The notes beneath the pieces were generated by a model. It ran no database searches and was not told where the DNA came from. It saw only the letters and a program-made list of their open reading frames with translations. DNA of 64,000 nucleotides. It comes from Chelatococcus composti (GTDB taxonomy: Bacteria > Pseudomonadota > Alphaproteobacteria > Rhizobiales > Beijerinckiaceae). Made by a program: the position numbers and the translations under genes. The DNA is taken from the NCBI RefSeq assembly GCF_014201415.1, contig NZ_JACHEH010000005.1, forward strand, positions 248,001 through 312,000. Direction: 5' to 3'. How positions within the stretch are numbered: the stretch's first letter is position 1; each line of letters opens with the position of its first letter. Of this stretch, positions 34,593 through 43,227 are shown piece by piece.

Positions 34593-36134
34593 ATGGCGGA
34601 CAGACCGGCAACCGCGCCCGCCAAGCAGCTCTCGCTGCTCGGCTTCTTCGCAATCACCGCCTCGATGGTGATGGCGGTCTACGAATATCCAACCTTCGCA
34701 ACTTCGGGTTTCAGCCTCGTTTTCTTCCTCCTGGCCGGCGGGCTCCTGTGGTTCATCCCGGTTGCCCTGTGTGCGGCGGAAATGGCCACGGTCGAGGGCT
34801 GGGAGGAAGGCGGCGTCTTCGCGTGGGTGTCCAACACCCTCGGGGAGCGATGGGGCTTTGCGGCGATCTCCTTCACCTATCTCGAGATCGCCATTGGCTT
34901 CCTGCCGATGCTCTACTTCGTGCTCGGCTCGCTGTCCTACATCCTCGACTGGCCGGCGCTGAACCATGACCCGGTGGTCAAGACGATCGCCGGCCTCATC
35001 ATCCTCTGGGGCCTCGCGGTCACGCAGCTCGGCGGCACGAAGTACACGGCGCAGATCGCCAAGTTCGGGTTCTTCGGCGGCATCCTGGTGCCGGCTCTCA
35101 TCCTGGTGGCGCTCGCCATCCTCTACCTGTCGAGCGGCCAGCCCATCGCAATCGAGATGAGCGCAAAGACGTTCTTTCCCGACTTCACCAAGCTTGGGAC
35201 CATGGTCGTCTTCGTCGCGTTCATCCTGAGCTACATGGGCGTCGAGGCCTCGGCCACCCACGTCAACGAGATGGCCAACCCGGGCCGCGACTATCCGCTT
35301 GCCATGTTCATCCTCATGATCGTGGCCATCGGCCTCAGCTCCATCGGCGGCCTCGCCGTCGCGGCCGTCGTGCCTTTGCAGGACATCAACCTCAGCGCCG
35401 GCGTCATCCAGACGTTCGAGACGCTGATCCTGCACTACGGGGCCGGCCTCGGATGGGCCGTCCGCATCGTGGCGGCGTTGCTGACGCTCGGTGTCCTCGC
35501 CGAGATCGCCGCCTGGATCGTCGGGCCCTCGCGCGGCATGTACGTCACGGCGCAGCGCGGCATCCTGCCGAAGGTGGCTGCGAAGGTGAACCGCAACGGC
35601 GTGCCGATCTCGATGGTGGTGTTCCAGCTTCTCATCACCACGGTGGCGCTGATCGTGTTCACCAACACCGGCAGCGGCGGGAATATGTCGTTCCTCATCG
35701 CCATGGCGCTGACGGTGGTCCTTTACCTGATCACCTACTTCCTTCTGTTCATCGGCTACATCGTGCTGGTACTGAAGCACAAGGACAAGAAGCGCTCCTA
35801 CCAGGTTCCCGGTGGGGACGGCTTCAAGATCCTGCTGGCGTCCGTCGGCTTCCTCGTGTCGGTGTTCGCCTTCGTCATCTCGTTCGTGCCGCCGAGCAGC
35901 CTGCCCGGTGCCTCGGACGAGAGCTACGTGACGCTTCTTGTCGTCAGCTTCCTGTTCGTGTTCGCCATCCCGTTCGTGATCTACGCGCTGCACAACAAGC
36001 ACGGAAAGTCGCTCGATCACGATCTGGTGCCAATCAGGACCCACAACGCGCCGGAGGGACACTTCTTCATCCATCCGCGCGCCCGCGCCACGCACCATCT
36101 CGTGCCTGCAACCACCCGGCGCCCGAAGCCTTAG
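34593..36134 (+). CDS. gadC: Glutamate:GABA antiporter
   Basis: GadC is an inner-membrane APC-family exchanger that imports glutamate or glutamine and exports GABA. The 513-residue protein has 12 hydrophobic segments starting at [26 protein letters not shown], a hallmark of Gad[22 protein letters not shown] and the [20 protein letters not shown] loop are also conserved. Its last 40 residues ([21 protein letters not shown] onward) match the E. coli C-plug that closes the cytoplasmic side at neutral pH. Length is close to E. coli GadC (511). It is cotranscribed with gadB and followed by the glutaminase gene. Confidence 0.96.
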   Translation: MADRPATAPAKQLSLLGFFAITASMVMAVYEYPTFATSGFSLVFFLLAGGLLWFIPVALCAAEMATVEGWEEGGVFAWVSNTLGERWGFAAISFTYLEIAIGFLPMLYFVLGSLSYILDWPALNHDPVVKTIAGLIILWGLAVTQLGGTKYTAQIAKFGFFGGILVPALILVALAILYLSSGQPIAIEMSAKTFFPDFTKLGTMVVFVAFILSYMGVEASATHVNEMANPGRDYPLAMFILMIVAIGLSSIGGLAVAAVVPLQDINLSAGVIQTFETLILHYGAGLGWAVRIVAALLTLGVLAEIAAWIVGPSRGMYVTAQRGILPKVAAKVNRNGVPISMVVFQLLITTVALIVFTNTGSGGNMSFLIAMALTVVLYLITYFLLFIGYIVLVLKHKDKKRSYQVPGGDGFKILLASVGFLVSVFAFVISFVPPSSLPGASDESYVTLLVVSFLFVFAIPFVIYALHNKHGKSLDHDLVPIRTHNAPEGHFFIHPRARATHHLVPATTRRPKP

Positions 36135-36156
36135 CCGACAAGCGCCCCGCCGTTGA

Positions 36157-36187
36157 GGGTGCTGCGGGGCACTGCCCTGCAGCACCC
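36157..36187 (+). promoter_or_regulatory. Strong hairpin between gadC and glsA
   Basis: GGGTGCTGC (36157-36165) pairs with GCAGCACCC (36179-36187); the interior extends the stem with GGGC/GCCC around an ACT loop, giving about 14 pairs including one G-T. No T-tract follows, so it is more likely an mRNA-stabilising or processing element than an intrinsic terminator. Confidence 0.5.
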
Positions 36188-36261
36188 GAGCGTCCGACAG
36201 TGGGAAAGTCGATCCCGCTCGAAAGCGCTCCGAAGAATCCTTCGATGCAGGAAATACAGCA

Positions 36262-37191
36262 ATGCATCCCTCACAGATCGAAGCCGCACTCGAGGCGGGC
36301 TATGCGGCCGGCAAGGCGGCGTCAGGCGGGAAGAACGCCGACTACATTCCCTATCTCGCCTCAGTGCCCTCGGACCTGTTCGGCCTCGTCATCACGACCG
36401 CCGGCGGCCAGACCTGGGCGCGGGGCGATGTCGACCATGCCTTCGCCATCGAATCCATTTCCAAGGTATTTTCGCTCGCTCTGGCCCTGGAAACGCATGG
36501 CATCGACCAGGTGCGCACCAAGATCGGCGCCAGCGCCACGGGAATGCCTTTCAACTCCGTGATGGCCCTGGAGCTGCACGACGGAAGACCCCTGTCGCCG
36601 CTCGTCAACGCAGGCGCCATCGCCACGACGAGCCTCGCCCCCGGCGCGACGGCCGAGGAACAATGGTCGAGCATCCTGGCGATGCAGAGTGCCTTTGCCG
36701 GGCACGCCATCGCGCTCGGCGACGAGGTCTACGCCTCCGAGCAGGCCACCAATTTCCATAACCGTGCGATCGCCTGGCTGCTCTACGACCGCGGCTACTG
36801 CTATTGCGATCCGATGCAGGCCGTCGACGTATACACCCGCCAATGCTCGACGCTGGTCACCTGCCGGGATCTCGCCGCCATGGGCGCGACGCTCGCCGCA
36901 GGCGGCATCCATCCTGAGACGGGCAAGCGCGTCATCGCGCGCGAGCACGTGTCCCCCATTCTCGCGGAAATGATGATGGAAGGCCTCTACGAAGCATCGG
37001 GCGAATGGGCCTTCAATGTCGGGTTGCCGGGCAAGAGCGGTGTCGGCGGTGGACTTCTCGCCATCGCGCCGGGCAAGCTCGCCATCGCGGCCTTCGCGCC
37101 GCCGCTGGATGAGGCAGGCAACAGCGTGGCCGGCCAGGCGGCGATTGCCGCGGTCGCCAGGCAGCTCGGCCTCAGCGTTTTTGCCGCCTGA
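36262..37191 (+). CDS. glsA: Glutaminase A
   Basis: GlsA hydrolyses glutamine to glutamate and ammonia. In acid-resistance loci this supplies GadB substrate and the ammonia neutralises protons. The 309-residue protein has the serine-dependent glutaminase fold: Ser65-Ile-Ser-Lys68 (ESISKVF) as nucleophile and base, then LVNAGAI, YxSE-like VYASEQATNFHNRAIA, the VDVYTRQCS segment, and a late GLPGKSGVGGG. Length matches the family (about 308). With GadC importing glutamine as well as glutamate, it completes the known Gln-dependent acid-resistance route. Confidence 0.95.
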   Translation: MHPSQIEAALEAGYAAGKAASGGKNADYIPYLASVPSDLFGLVITTAGGQTWARGDVDHAFAIESISKVFSLALALETHGIDQVRTKIGASATGMPFNSVMALELHDGRPLSPLVNAGAIATTSLAPGATAEEQWSSILAMQSAFAGHAIALGDEVYASEQATNFHNRAIAWLLYDRGYCYCDPMQAVDVYTRQCSTLVTCRDLAAMGATLAAGGIHPETGKRVIAREHVSPILAEMMMEGLYEASGEWAFNVGLPGKSGVGGGLLAIAPGKLAIAAFAPPLDEAGNSVAGQAAIAAVARQLGLSVFAA

Positions 37192-37231
37192 AGGCGGAGA
37201 AGATCACCCTGCCAGAACAAGGACCACTGTC

Positions 37232-37714
37232 TTGCGCAACACCCTTCTTTCGGCCACGACCCTCGGCGCTGCCCTGCTGTTCGGCACCATGACCGCCCGG
37301 GCTGCCGATTTCGTCTGCCCGGATCTTCCCGGCTCCGCCCAGACCAAGACCATTCAGGACCTGCTCGGTTCGGTCGACCCGCTCGACCGGCCCGACCAGC
37401 TGAACGCCGCAGTCGACGCGCTGAACAAGGCCGGTGTCAGCCGTGCCATGATCATCGACCAGATCATCGCCGCCTACTGCCCGTCGGTCGCCGCCAACAA
37501 GAACCTCACCCCGCTCCAGAAGACGCTGCGCATCCAGCGCGTGGCGGCGGAGGTCTCCCGGCAGGTCTACAACATCACCAGCGAGGAGGCCGTCCTGGTG
37601 AGCGTTCCGCTGCCGCCGGATACCCTCGACAAGATTGGTGCGCTCGCGAAGCAGGCCGGCGTCACGCCCGCCGAATGGATCGCGGGCGTCGTGGAAGCCG
37701 CGACGGGCAGATGA
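37232..37714 (+). CDS. Two-cysteine periplasmic protein, HdeA-like in design
   Basis: This small exported protein of 160 residues starts at TTG 37232, chosen because AAGGA lies eight bases upstream and the signal peptide begins at once (LLSATTLGAALLFGTMTARA, cleaved near residue 24). The mature part is about 136 residues, mostly helical, with exactly two cysteines (Cys29 and Cys83, 54 apart) that could form one disulfide. HdeA also has a single disulfide and sits beside gad genes in Brucella and E. coli, but I see no sequence identity to HdeA. I do not recognise the family; an acid-stress chaperone or envelope role is inferred from position. Confidence 0.75.
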   Translation: MRNTLLSATTLGAALLFGTMTARAADFVCPDLPGSAQTKTIQDLLGSVDPLDRPDQLNAAVDALNKAGVSRAMIIDQIIAAYCPSVAANKNLTPLQKTLRIQRVAAEVSRQVYNITSEEAVLVSVPLPPDTLDKIGALAKQAGVTPAEWIAGVVEAATGR

Positions 37715-37853
37715 GCCCTCGCCAGCAGACGGCGGGCCGACCACGGCGCGCCATGCTGCCGGAGAAGGCCCGTCGAGGCTTGGCGGCCGGCTGCTCTTCC
37801 AATACGGTCGCACGGCTGAGATCCCTTGCGCGTTGCCGGGTGAACAGGGACCA

Positions 37854-39236
37854 ATGATGCAGGGAGAACAGCCCTATACGCCTGTCCGCCAGGCGCGTTT
37901 CGTCATTGTGGCACTCTTTGCCGGTGCGCTCACCGGTATCTTCGGCGGCCTGTTCCATGTGGCCGCCGAAAGCCTCGTCTTCTGGCCGGCCTGGCTCGGC
38001 CGGCACCTTGATGGCTGGGCACTCGTCGTCGCCTGCAGCCTCGTCACCATGGCCGCCACGCTTTTCGCCGCGTGGCTCACCCGGCGCTATGCGTCCGAGG
38101 CGGGCGGCAGCGGCGTTCCCGAAATCGAGGGCTCCATCGAGGGCCTGCGCGAAGTTCGCTGGCAGCGTGTCCTGCCGGTGAAGTTCACGGCCGGCGTTGC
38201 CGCCATCGGCTCCGGTCTCGTGCTCGGCCGCGAAGGCCCGACGATCCACATGGGCGGCTCGGCGGCTCTGGCTGCGGCCGACCTTTGCAAGGTCGACGGC
38301 GTCGACCGACGGGCCCTGCTGGCGGCCGGCGCCGCCGCGGGCCTCGCCTGCGCCTTCAACGCTCCGATGTCGGCCGTGCTTTTCGTGATCGAGGAAACCC
38401 GCAGGCAGTTTCCCTACAGCTTCCGCACCTACATGGGCGTCTTTGCGGCCGCGATCGCGGGCACGACGGTGACGGAGCTCATTTCGGGCCTGCGGCCTTT
38501 CATGTTCATCGAAACGTCGCGCGCCGCACTCGGCGCCCTTCCGGCCTTCGCGCTGCTCGGGCTCCTTCTCGGGGTCGTCGGCGTGCTGTTCAACCACGGC
38601 ATCCTGCGGATGCTGGATCTTGCCGCCGCTATGCAGCGCCGGGTGCCCTACCTGTGGCCCGCCCTCGTCGGGCTCGCCATTGGCGCGCTGCTGACGCTCG
38701 CACCGCAGACGGTCACGGGTGGCGAGCGGGTCATCGCCGAGCTTGTCGTCGCCACGCCCGCCTTCTCGGTTCTCCTGTTCCTGGCGGTAGCCCGTTTCTT
38801 CACCTCGGTGGTGAGCTACTCAGCGGGCACGCCGGGCGGCATCTTTGCGCCGCTGCTGACGCTTGCGACCTGCATCGGCCTTGCCTTCGGCATGGCCTTC
38901 GACATGGCTGTGCCCGGACTGCTGAGGAGTCTCGAGGTCACGCCGGTATCCTTCGGCGTCGTGGCCATGGCGGCCCTGTTCTCCGCCTCCGTCCGAGCTC
39001 CGGCCGTCGGCATCGTCCTGGTGGTGGAGCTCACGGGCGCTTACGCCCTCACGCTGCCGATGCTGGCGGCCTGCCTCGCTTCGAGCCTCGTGGCCGAGTG
39101 GCTTGGCGGACGCCCGATCTACGAGCAGATGTTGGAGCGCACCCTGAAGCAGGCCGGAGTCGTGCCACCTGCTGAAGTCCAGCCGGAAGCCGGCCTCACC
39201 GCCGATGCCGGCTTGCGCAGAAGCAAGGGAGCCTGA
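37854..39236 (+). CDS. ClC-family H+/Cl- antiporter
   Basis: This 460-residue ClC protein has all transport-defining residues: Ser86 (GSGVPE), the gating Glu127 (GREGPT), the proton glutamate Glu181 (FVIEET, equivalent to Glu203 of ClC-ec1), and Tyr423 (GRPIYEQM). Keeping both glutamates indicates a proton-coupled antiporter rather than a channel. In E. coli such proteins act as an electrical shunt during glutamate-dependent extreme acid resistance, so its place after gadB-gadC-glsA is functionally consistent. The start is at the first of two ATGs after CAGGGA. About 18 membrane helices are expected. Confidence 0.92.
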   Translation: MMQGEQPYTPVRQARFVIVALFAGALTGIFGGLFHVAAESLVFWPAWLGRHLDGWALVVACSLVTMAATLFAAWLTRRYASEAGGSGVPEIEGSIEGLREVRWQRVLPVKFTAGVAAIGSGLVLGREGPTIHMGGSAALAAADLCKVDGVDRRALLAAGAAAGLACAFNAPMSAVLFVIEETRRQFPYSFRTYMGVFAAAIAGTTVTELISGLRPFMFIETSRAALGALPAFALLGLLLGVVGVLFNHGILRMLDLAAAMQRRVPYLWPALVGLAIGALLTLAPQTVTGGERVIAELVVATPAFSVLLFLAVARFFTSVVSYSAGTPGGIFAPLLTLATCIGLAFGMAFDMAVPGLLRSLEVTPVSFGVVAMAALFSASVRAPAVGIVLVVELTGAYALTLPMLAACLASSLVAEWLGGRPIYEQMLERTLKQAGVVPPAEVQPEAGLTADAGLRRSKGA

Positions 39237-39336
39237 GCCGTACGTTTCTGGGGACGGCCGACGGATGAGTGCTGCATGAGCAACGCTCCTATGGTCCAAC
39301 GAAAGGCCGCATCATCCGGCGGCCCAGGGGAACGAC

Positions 39337-40836
39337 ATGCCGTCATCGCCTTCATTCCGACGCCGCAGCCCTGGCCGCTGGCTGACCTGCGACGTGCCAC
39401 CATCCGGTGCGGTCCAGCCTTGTTCCTGCTGCCGGCCGGAAGCACGGGCGGCATTTGCCCGCATCACCACCGCTCTCAACCGCCGCATGTTCTTGGGCGG
39501 CATGGCAGCCGTCTTGGGATCGTTCGCGGCCCCACGCGAAGCCGAAGCCCTCACCGAGCAGCCCTCGGCCCCGGACCGTCCGACTCTCCTCGCCAACCTC
39601 AGGCTGTTCAACGGCATCGACCGCCGCCTGCAGGAAGGCGTGAACATCCTCGTCTCCGGCAACAAGATCGAAGCCCTGCCACGTGCGGGGGAAACGGTGA
39701 GTGACGCCCGCGTTGTCGACTGCGGCGGGCGCCTCGTCATGCCGGGCCTGATTGACGCACACTGGCACTCGACCCTTTGCGGCATTACACAGCTCGAGGC
39801 CATGACGGCCGACATTGGCTATGTCAATCTGGTGGCCGCGCGGGTGGCGGAGCACACCCTGATGCGCGGCTTCACCACGGTACGGGACGCCAGCGGGCCG
39901 GCCTTCGCGCTCAAGCAGGCGATCGACCGCGGCATTGTCAATGGCCCGCGCATCTATCCCTCGGGCGCGATGATCTCGCAGACGTCCGGACACGGCGACT
40001 TCCGGATGCGCTACGAGATCCCGAAGGGCGAAACGACGCCCCTGAGCCATTTCGAGATCGTCGGTGCCGCCGTCATTGGCGATGGCGTGCCGGAGGTCCT
40101 GCGGCGCGTGCGCGAGCAGTTGATGCTCGGCGCCACCCAGATCAAGCTCGCTGGCGGGGGCGGCGTCGCCTCCGCCTACGATCCGCTGGATTCGATCCAG
40201 TACACCGAGAGCGAGCTGGGGGCCGCGGTCCAGGCGGCCGCGGACTGGGGCACCTACGTGATGATCCACACCTACACGCCGGCCGCCATCCAGCGCGCCA
40301 TCCGTGCCGGCGTGAAGTCGATCGAGCACGGTCAGCTCGCCGACGAGGAAACGGCGAAGATGATGGCCGACGAAGGTATCTGGTGGAGCCTCCAGCCCTT
40401 CCTGGCTGACGGGGATGCAAACATGCATGCCGACCCGCAGGCACGCGGCCTGCAGCAGGAAGTCGCCGCCGGCACGATCCGCGCTTACGAACTCTCAAAG
40501 AAGTACAAGGTGAAGACGGCCTGGGGCACGGACATCCTGTTCTCGCCGCGCAACCTGCCGGGCCACGCGCGACAGCTCGCCAAGCTCGCCCCCCGGTTCT
40601 ACGACCCGCTCGAGATCCTGTCGATCGCGACCGGCATAAATGGCGAGCTCGTGGGCCTTTGCGGCCCGCGCAACTCCTATGACGGCGCGGTCGGCATCAT
40701 CGCCCCGGGAGCGCTGGCTGACATCCTCGTTGCTGACGGCGACCCCACGAGGAGCCTCGACTTCCTCACCGATCCCGAAGCGAACCTGCGGCTCATCATG
40801 AAGGACGGCCGCATCTACAAGGACACCCTGCGATGA
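39337..40836 (+). CDS. Tat-exported metal-dependent amidohydrolase
   Basis: The 499-residue enzyme belongs to the imidazolonepropionase/prolidase-like amidohydrolases. The metal site is visible: DAHWHST (HxH) near residue 145, QIKLAGGGG with the likely carboxylated lysine, MIHTYT, SIEHGQ and WGTDIL with the final Asp. A twin-arginine signal (NRRMFLGGMAAVLG) occurs around residues 49-65, preceded by an unusually long n-region; the ATG at 39337 has AGGGGA six bases upstream, so the long form may be real, or translation may begin closer to the twin arginines. It probably hydrolyses an amide or dipeptide in the periplasm. Its role in an acid-resistance cluster is unclear. Confidence 0.87.
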   Translation: MPSSPSFRRRSPGRWLTCDVPPSGAVQPCSCCRPEARAAFARITTALNRRMFLGGMAAVLGSFAAPREAEALTEQPSAPDRPTLLANLRLFNGIDRRLQEGVNILVSGNKIEALPRAGETVSDARVVDCGGRLVMPGLIDAHWHSTLCGITQLEAMTADIGYVNLVAARVAEHTLMRGFTTVRDASGPAFALKQAIDRGIVNGPRIYPSGAMISQTSGHGDFRMRYEIPKGETTPLSHFEIVGAAVIGDGVPEVLRRVREQLMLGATQIKLAGGGGVASAYDPLDSIQYTESELGAAVQAAADWGTYVMIHTYTPAAIQRAIRAGVKSIEHGQLADEETAKMMADEGIWWSLQPFLADGDANMHADPQARGLQQEVAAGTIRAYELSKKYKVKTAWGTDILFSPRNLPGHARQLAKLAPRFYDPLEILSIATGINGELVGLCGPRNSYDGAVGIIAPGALADILVADGDPTRSLDFLTDPEANLRLIMKDGRIYKDTLR

Positions 40837-41621
40837 GCCTCAAGACCTTTGCCCTGTCCGCGCTGTTCACGGTGTCCGCGGCAGCGGCACAGGCTGCGGA
40901 CCTCGCACCGCCGCGGCTTCCGGCCTCCGGGGAAGCTGCCGAGCCATACGCCTGGCGCGCCCAGCTGACGGCCTATGCCTGGCTGCCGGATCTCGGCAGC
41001 ACCCTGACGCTGGGCGGCGGTCTGCCCGCCTTCCACAAGCGCATGAAGCGGTCCGACATCCTGAACAACCTCGACGGCGCCATCTTCCTGAACGGCACCC
41101 TGCGTAAGGACCGGTTGCTGCTGATGGGCGACCTCACCTGGTCCACCATCTCCCGCGGCGTGACCCTGCCGCCCCGGCTGGGCGGACTCGGAATCAGAAG
41201 CAAGGTCGAGACACTCTCCATCACGGCGCTCGCAGGCTATTCCGTCATCGCCGAGCCCGAATTCGTCGTCGATCTCGTGGGCGGTGCCCGCGCATGGCGG
41301 CTCGAGGGCTCGATCGACGTCGGTGCGCCGCTGAATCTCCATGGCAGCAAGACGAACTCTTGGGTGGAGCCGGTCCTCGGCGCCCGGATACGCTGGCAGT
41401 TCGCGCCCGACTGGTCGCTGATCGGCTACGTCGACGGTGGCGGTTTCGATCTCGACCGGAGCAGAACCTGGCAGATCTACGGCACGCTGAACTATCGCGT
41501 TTCGGACACGTTCTACCTCTCCGCGGGATGGCGGCACCTTTCGCTCGCGTATCGCGATGGCGGCGAACGCCTCGACGTCGACCTGACGGGGCCACTGGTG
41601 GGCGCCACGTTACGTTTCTGA
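40833..41621 (+). CDS. Outer-membrane beta-barrel protein of unknown function
   Basis: This 262-residue exported protein begins with a signal peptide cleaved after AAAAQA (near residue 21). The mature part shows alternating strands ending in aromatics (AQLTAYAWLPD, LLLMGDLTWSTIS, YSVIAEPEFVVDLVGGARAW, FYLSAGWRHLSLAY) and a C-terminal VGATLRF with terminal Phe, the BAM recognition signature. It likely forms an eight- to ten-stranded barrel. It overlaps the amidohydrolase stop by ATGA (40833-40836) and is therefore coupled to it. I do not recognise a specific family; a channel for the amidohydrolase substrate is possible. Confidence 0.82.
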   Translation: MSLKTFALSALFTVSAAAAQAADLAPPRLPASGEAAEPYAWRAQLTAYAWLPDLGSTLTLGGGLPAFHKRMKRSDILNNLDGAIFLNGTLRKDRLLLMGDLTWSTISRGVTLPPRLGGLGIRSKVETLSITALAGYSVIAEPEFVVDLVGGARAWRLEGSIDVGAPLNLHGSKTNSWVEPVLGARIRWQFAPDWSLIGYVDGGGFDLDRSRTWQIYGTLNYRVSDTFYLSAGWRHLSLAYRDGGERLDVDLTGPLVGATLRF

Positions 41622-41892
41622 CCAGACTGCCGAACTGGCGGAGTGTGAAGGCACTTGCAGCACGGTGGCCTGCGGCGGCCATGAAAGCCCGCCAGAGTGT
41701 CGCCGTGCCCTGGAAGCAACCCCGCGGTGCGTCCCGCTCGGGCGGTGCCTGGAAGAGTCGGTCGTATTCCTGCCGCCTTTCAACACCGGTTCCGGGCCCC
41801 GTTAACCTTTGGGGCAGGGCGCTGCGCTAGACTGTCGCGCTCGAACGGGGCCGGCTACGCGGGCGTCACGGCTGCCCGAATTGGCGCAAGAC

Positions 41893-43218
41893 ATGGTGGA
41901 GCTTCTTCTCCTGCTCGTTGGCGGCGGTGCGGTCCGTCGTAAATGGTGGCTCGTCGGCCTCCTCGGCCTGCTGTGGATGGCCGTCGGCATCTTTTTCGTC
42001 GTGACTGCGCTCAGCGACGACCTGCGTTTCTCCCCCATCTATTTCGCCATTCCGCTCCTCATCGATGCCGCCTTCTCCGCCGTCAGCAGTCTGTCAGCCC
42101 CTTCCGGGCGCCGGTTTCTGCGTCTCGCCAAGGCGGCTGTCCTCATCGTCATTGTCCTCTTGATCCTCGAGGCGTCCTGGCACAGCGGCGTCATCGTCGG
42201 CTTCCTGGTGGGTACGCTCCTCATCGTCGACGCCATCTGGCGGGCGAGCAGCGCCTATGTGGTGCGCTTCCGCAACTGGCGGTCCTCCATCGTCAAGGCG
42301 GCCCTTGAATTCCTGATCGGCGCCTGGTCCTTCGTCCCTTGGCCGACCCACTGGCAGGGGGAGGTCGGCGTGGACGTCGGCACACTGATGATCGTCTCGG
42401 CCTACGGCATGTGCGGGCTGGCGCTGCGCATCCGGCGGCTGCCACCCGACACCTCCGTCGCAATGATCCTGGCGAGGGGGCGCGAGCGGGATCTCAAGCC
42501 CGGCTCGCCGCGGCGCCTCCTGCCCGTCCGCAGCGCCGAGGGGCCGGACGAGGGCGAAGTCATCGTGCATGTCTGGACACCGACGGGCGGCATGGTGCCG
42601 CTGCACAGGGGCGTCCAGCGCTACGTCGCGGCCCGCGACGAGAAGGGTATCGTCTCGACCGGACACGCCGCGCTCGAGGCGCCGCCGGACATCTACATCA
42701 GTCACTATCCCGCCGTGGAGATCGACCGGAAGCCTTCGCAGTTCGCCCGCGTTCTGCGCGCAACGCCCGACAACGATGTCGAGGGCCTGTTCAAGCCGAG
42801 CTATGCCGAGGAGAGCGCGGAATGGTGCCCCTCGACGGTACAGGTCCGGCTTCCCGCCCTCAACCTGCGGGCCCTGCACGCCTTCTGGGAGGCCTACCGC
42901 ACCGACACGACATACAACCTGACGGATCGCAACTGCTCGAGCGCGGTGGCGAGCGCGCTCGACGCGGCCATCGAGGGTCGCTTTGCCGGCGCGGCGCGTT
43001 CGCCGGCCTTCCTCCTGCGTCTCGTCTGCGCGCCGGAATTGTGGATCGCCGGCATGCTGCGCCGTCGGGCGGCGTGGATGGCGTGGACGCCGGGGCTCGT
43101 CCTCGACTATGCCAAGGCCATTAGCGCCCTGCTTGCCCATCTTGAACCGCGGGCCGGCAACGGCCGCCACGGGGTGCCCGTCCCGCCGGCTGCTGCCTGT
43201 ATACCCTCCGGCGACTGA
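41893..43218 (+). CDS. HdeD-like membrane protein fused to a His/Cys papain-fold-like domain
   Basis: The 441-residue protein is a two-part fusion. Residues 1 to about 190 have six hydrophobic helices with the DUF308/HdeD style (KWWLVGLLGLLWMAVGIFFV, VIVGFLVGTLLIVDAIWRAS), as in the acid-resistance membrane protein HdeD. Residues about 215-410 are soluble, with His258 in STGHAALE, ISHYP, and Asn347-Cys348 in TYNLTDRNCSSAV. The order His then Cys resembles circularly permuted papain-like (NlpC/LRAT/DUF4105-type) hydrolases. The start is set at ATG 41893 immediately before the first helix; upstream in-frame TTG is less likely. A membrane-anchored peptidase or amidase is inferred. Confidence 0.82.
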   Translation: MVELLLLLVGGGAVRRKWWLVGLLGLLWMAVGIFFVVTALSDDLRFSPIYFAIPLLIDAAFSAVSSLSAPSGRRFLRLAKAAVLIVIVLLILEASWHSGVIVGFLVGTLLIVDAIWRASSAYVVRFRNWRSSIVKAALEFLIGAWSFVPWPTHWQGEVGVDVGTLMIVSAYGMCGLALRIRRLPPDTSVAMILARGRERDLKPGSPRRLLPVRSAEGPDEGEVIVHVWTPTGGMVPLHRGVQRYVAARDEKGIVSTGHAALEAPPDIYISHYPAVEIDRKPSQFARVLRATPDNDVEGLFKPSYAEESAEWCPSTVQVRLPALNLRALHAFWEAYRTDTTYNLTDRNCSSAVASALDAAIEGRFAGAARSPAFLLRLVCAPELWIAGMLRRRAAWMAWTPGLVLDYAKAISALLAHLEPRAGNGRHGVPVPPAAACIPSGD

Positions 43219-43227
43219 GAGGTTCGC

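Noticed and set aside
37232-37714. Calling the small exported protein HdeA
   Set aside because: Only the general design (signal peptide, two cysteines, gad linkage) matches; spacing and sequence do not, so it is described as unrecognised.
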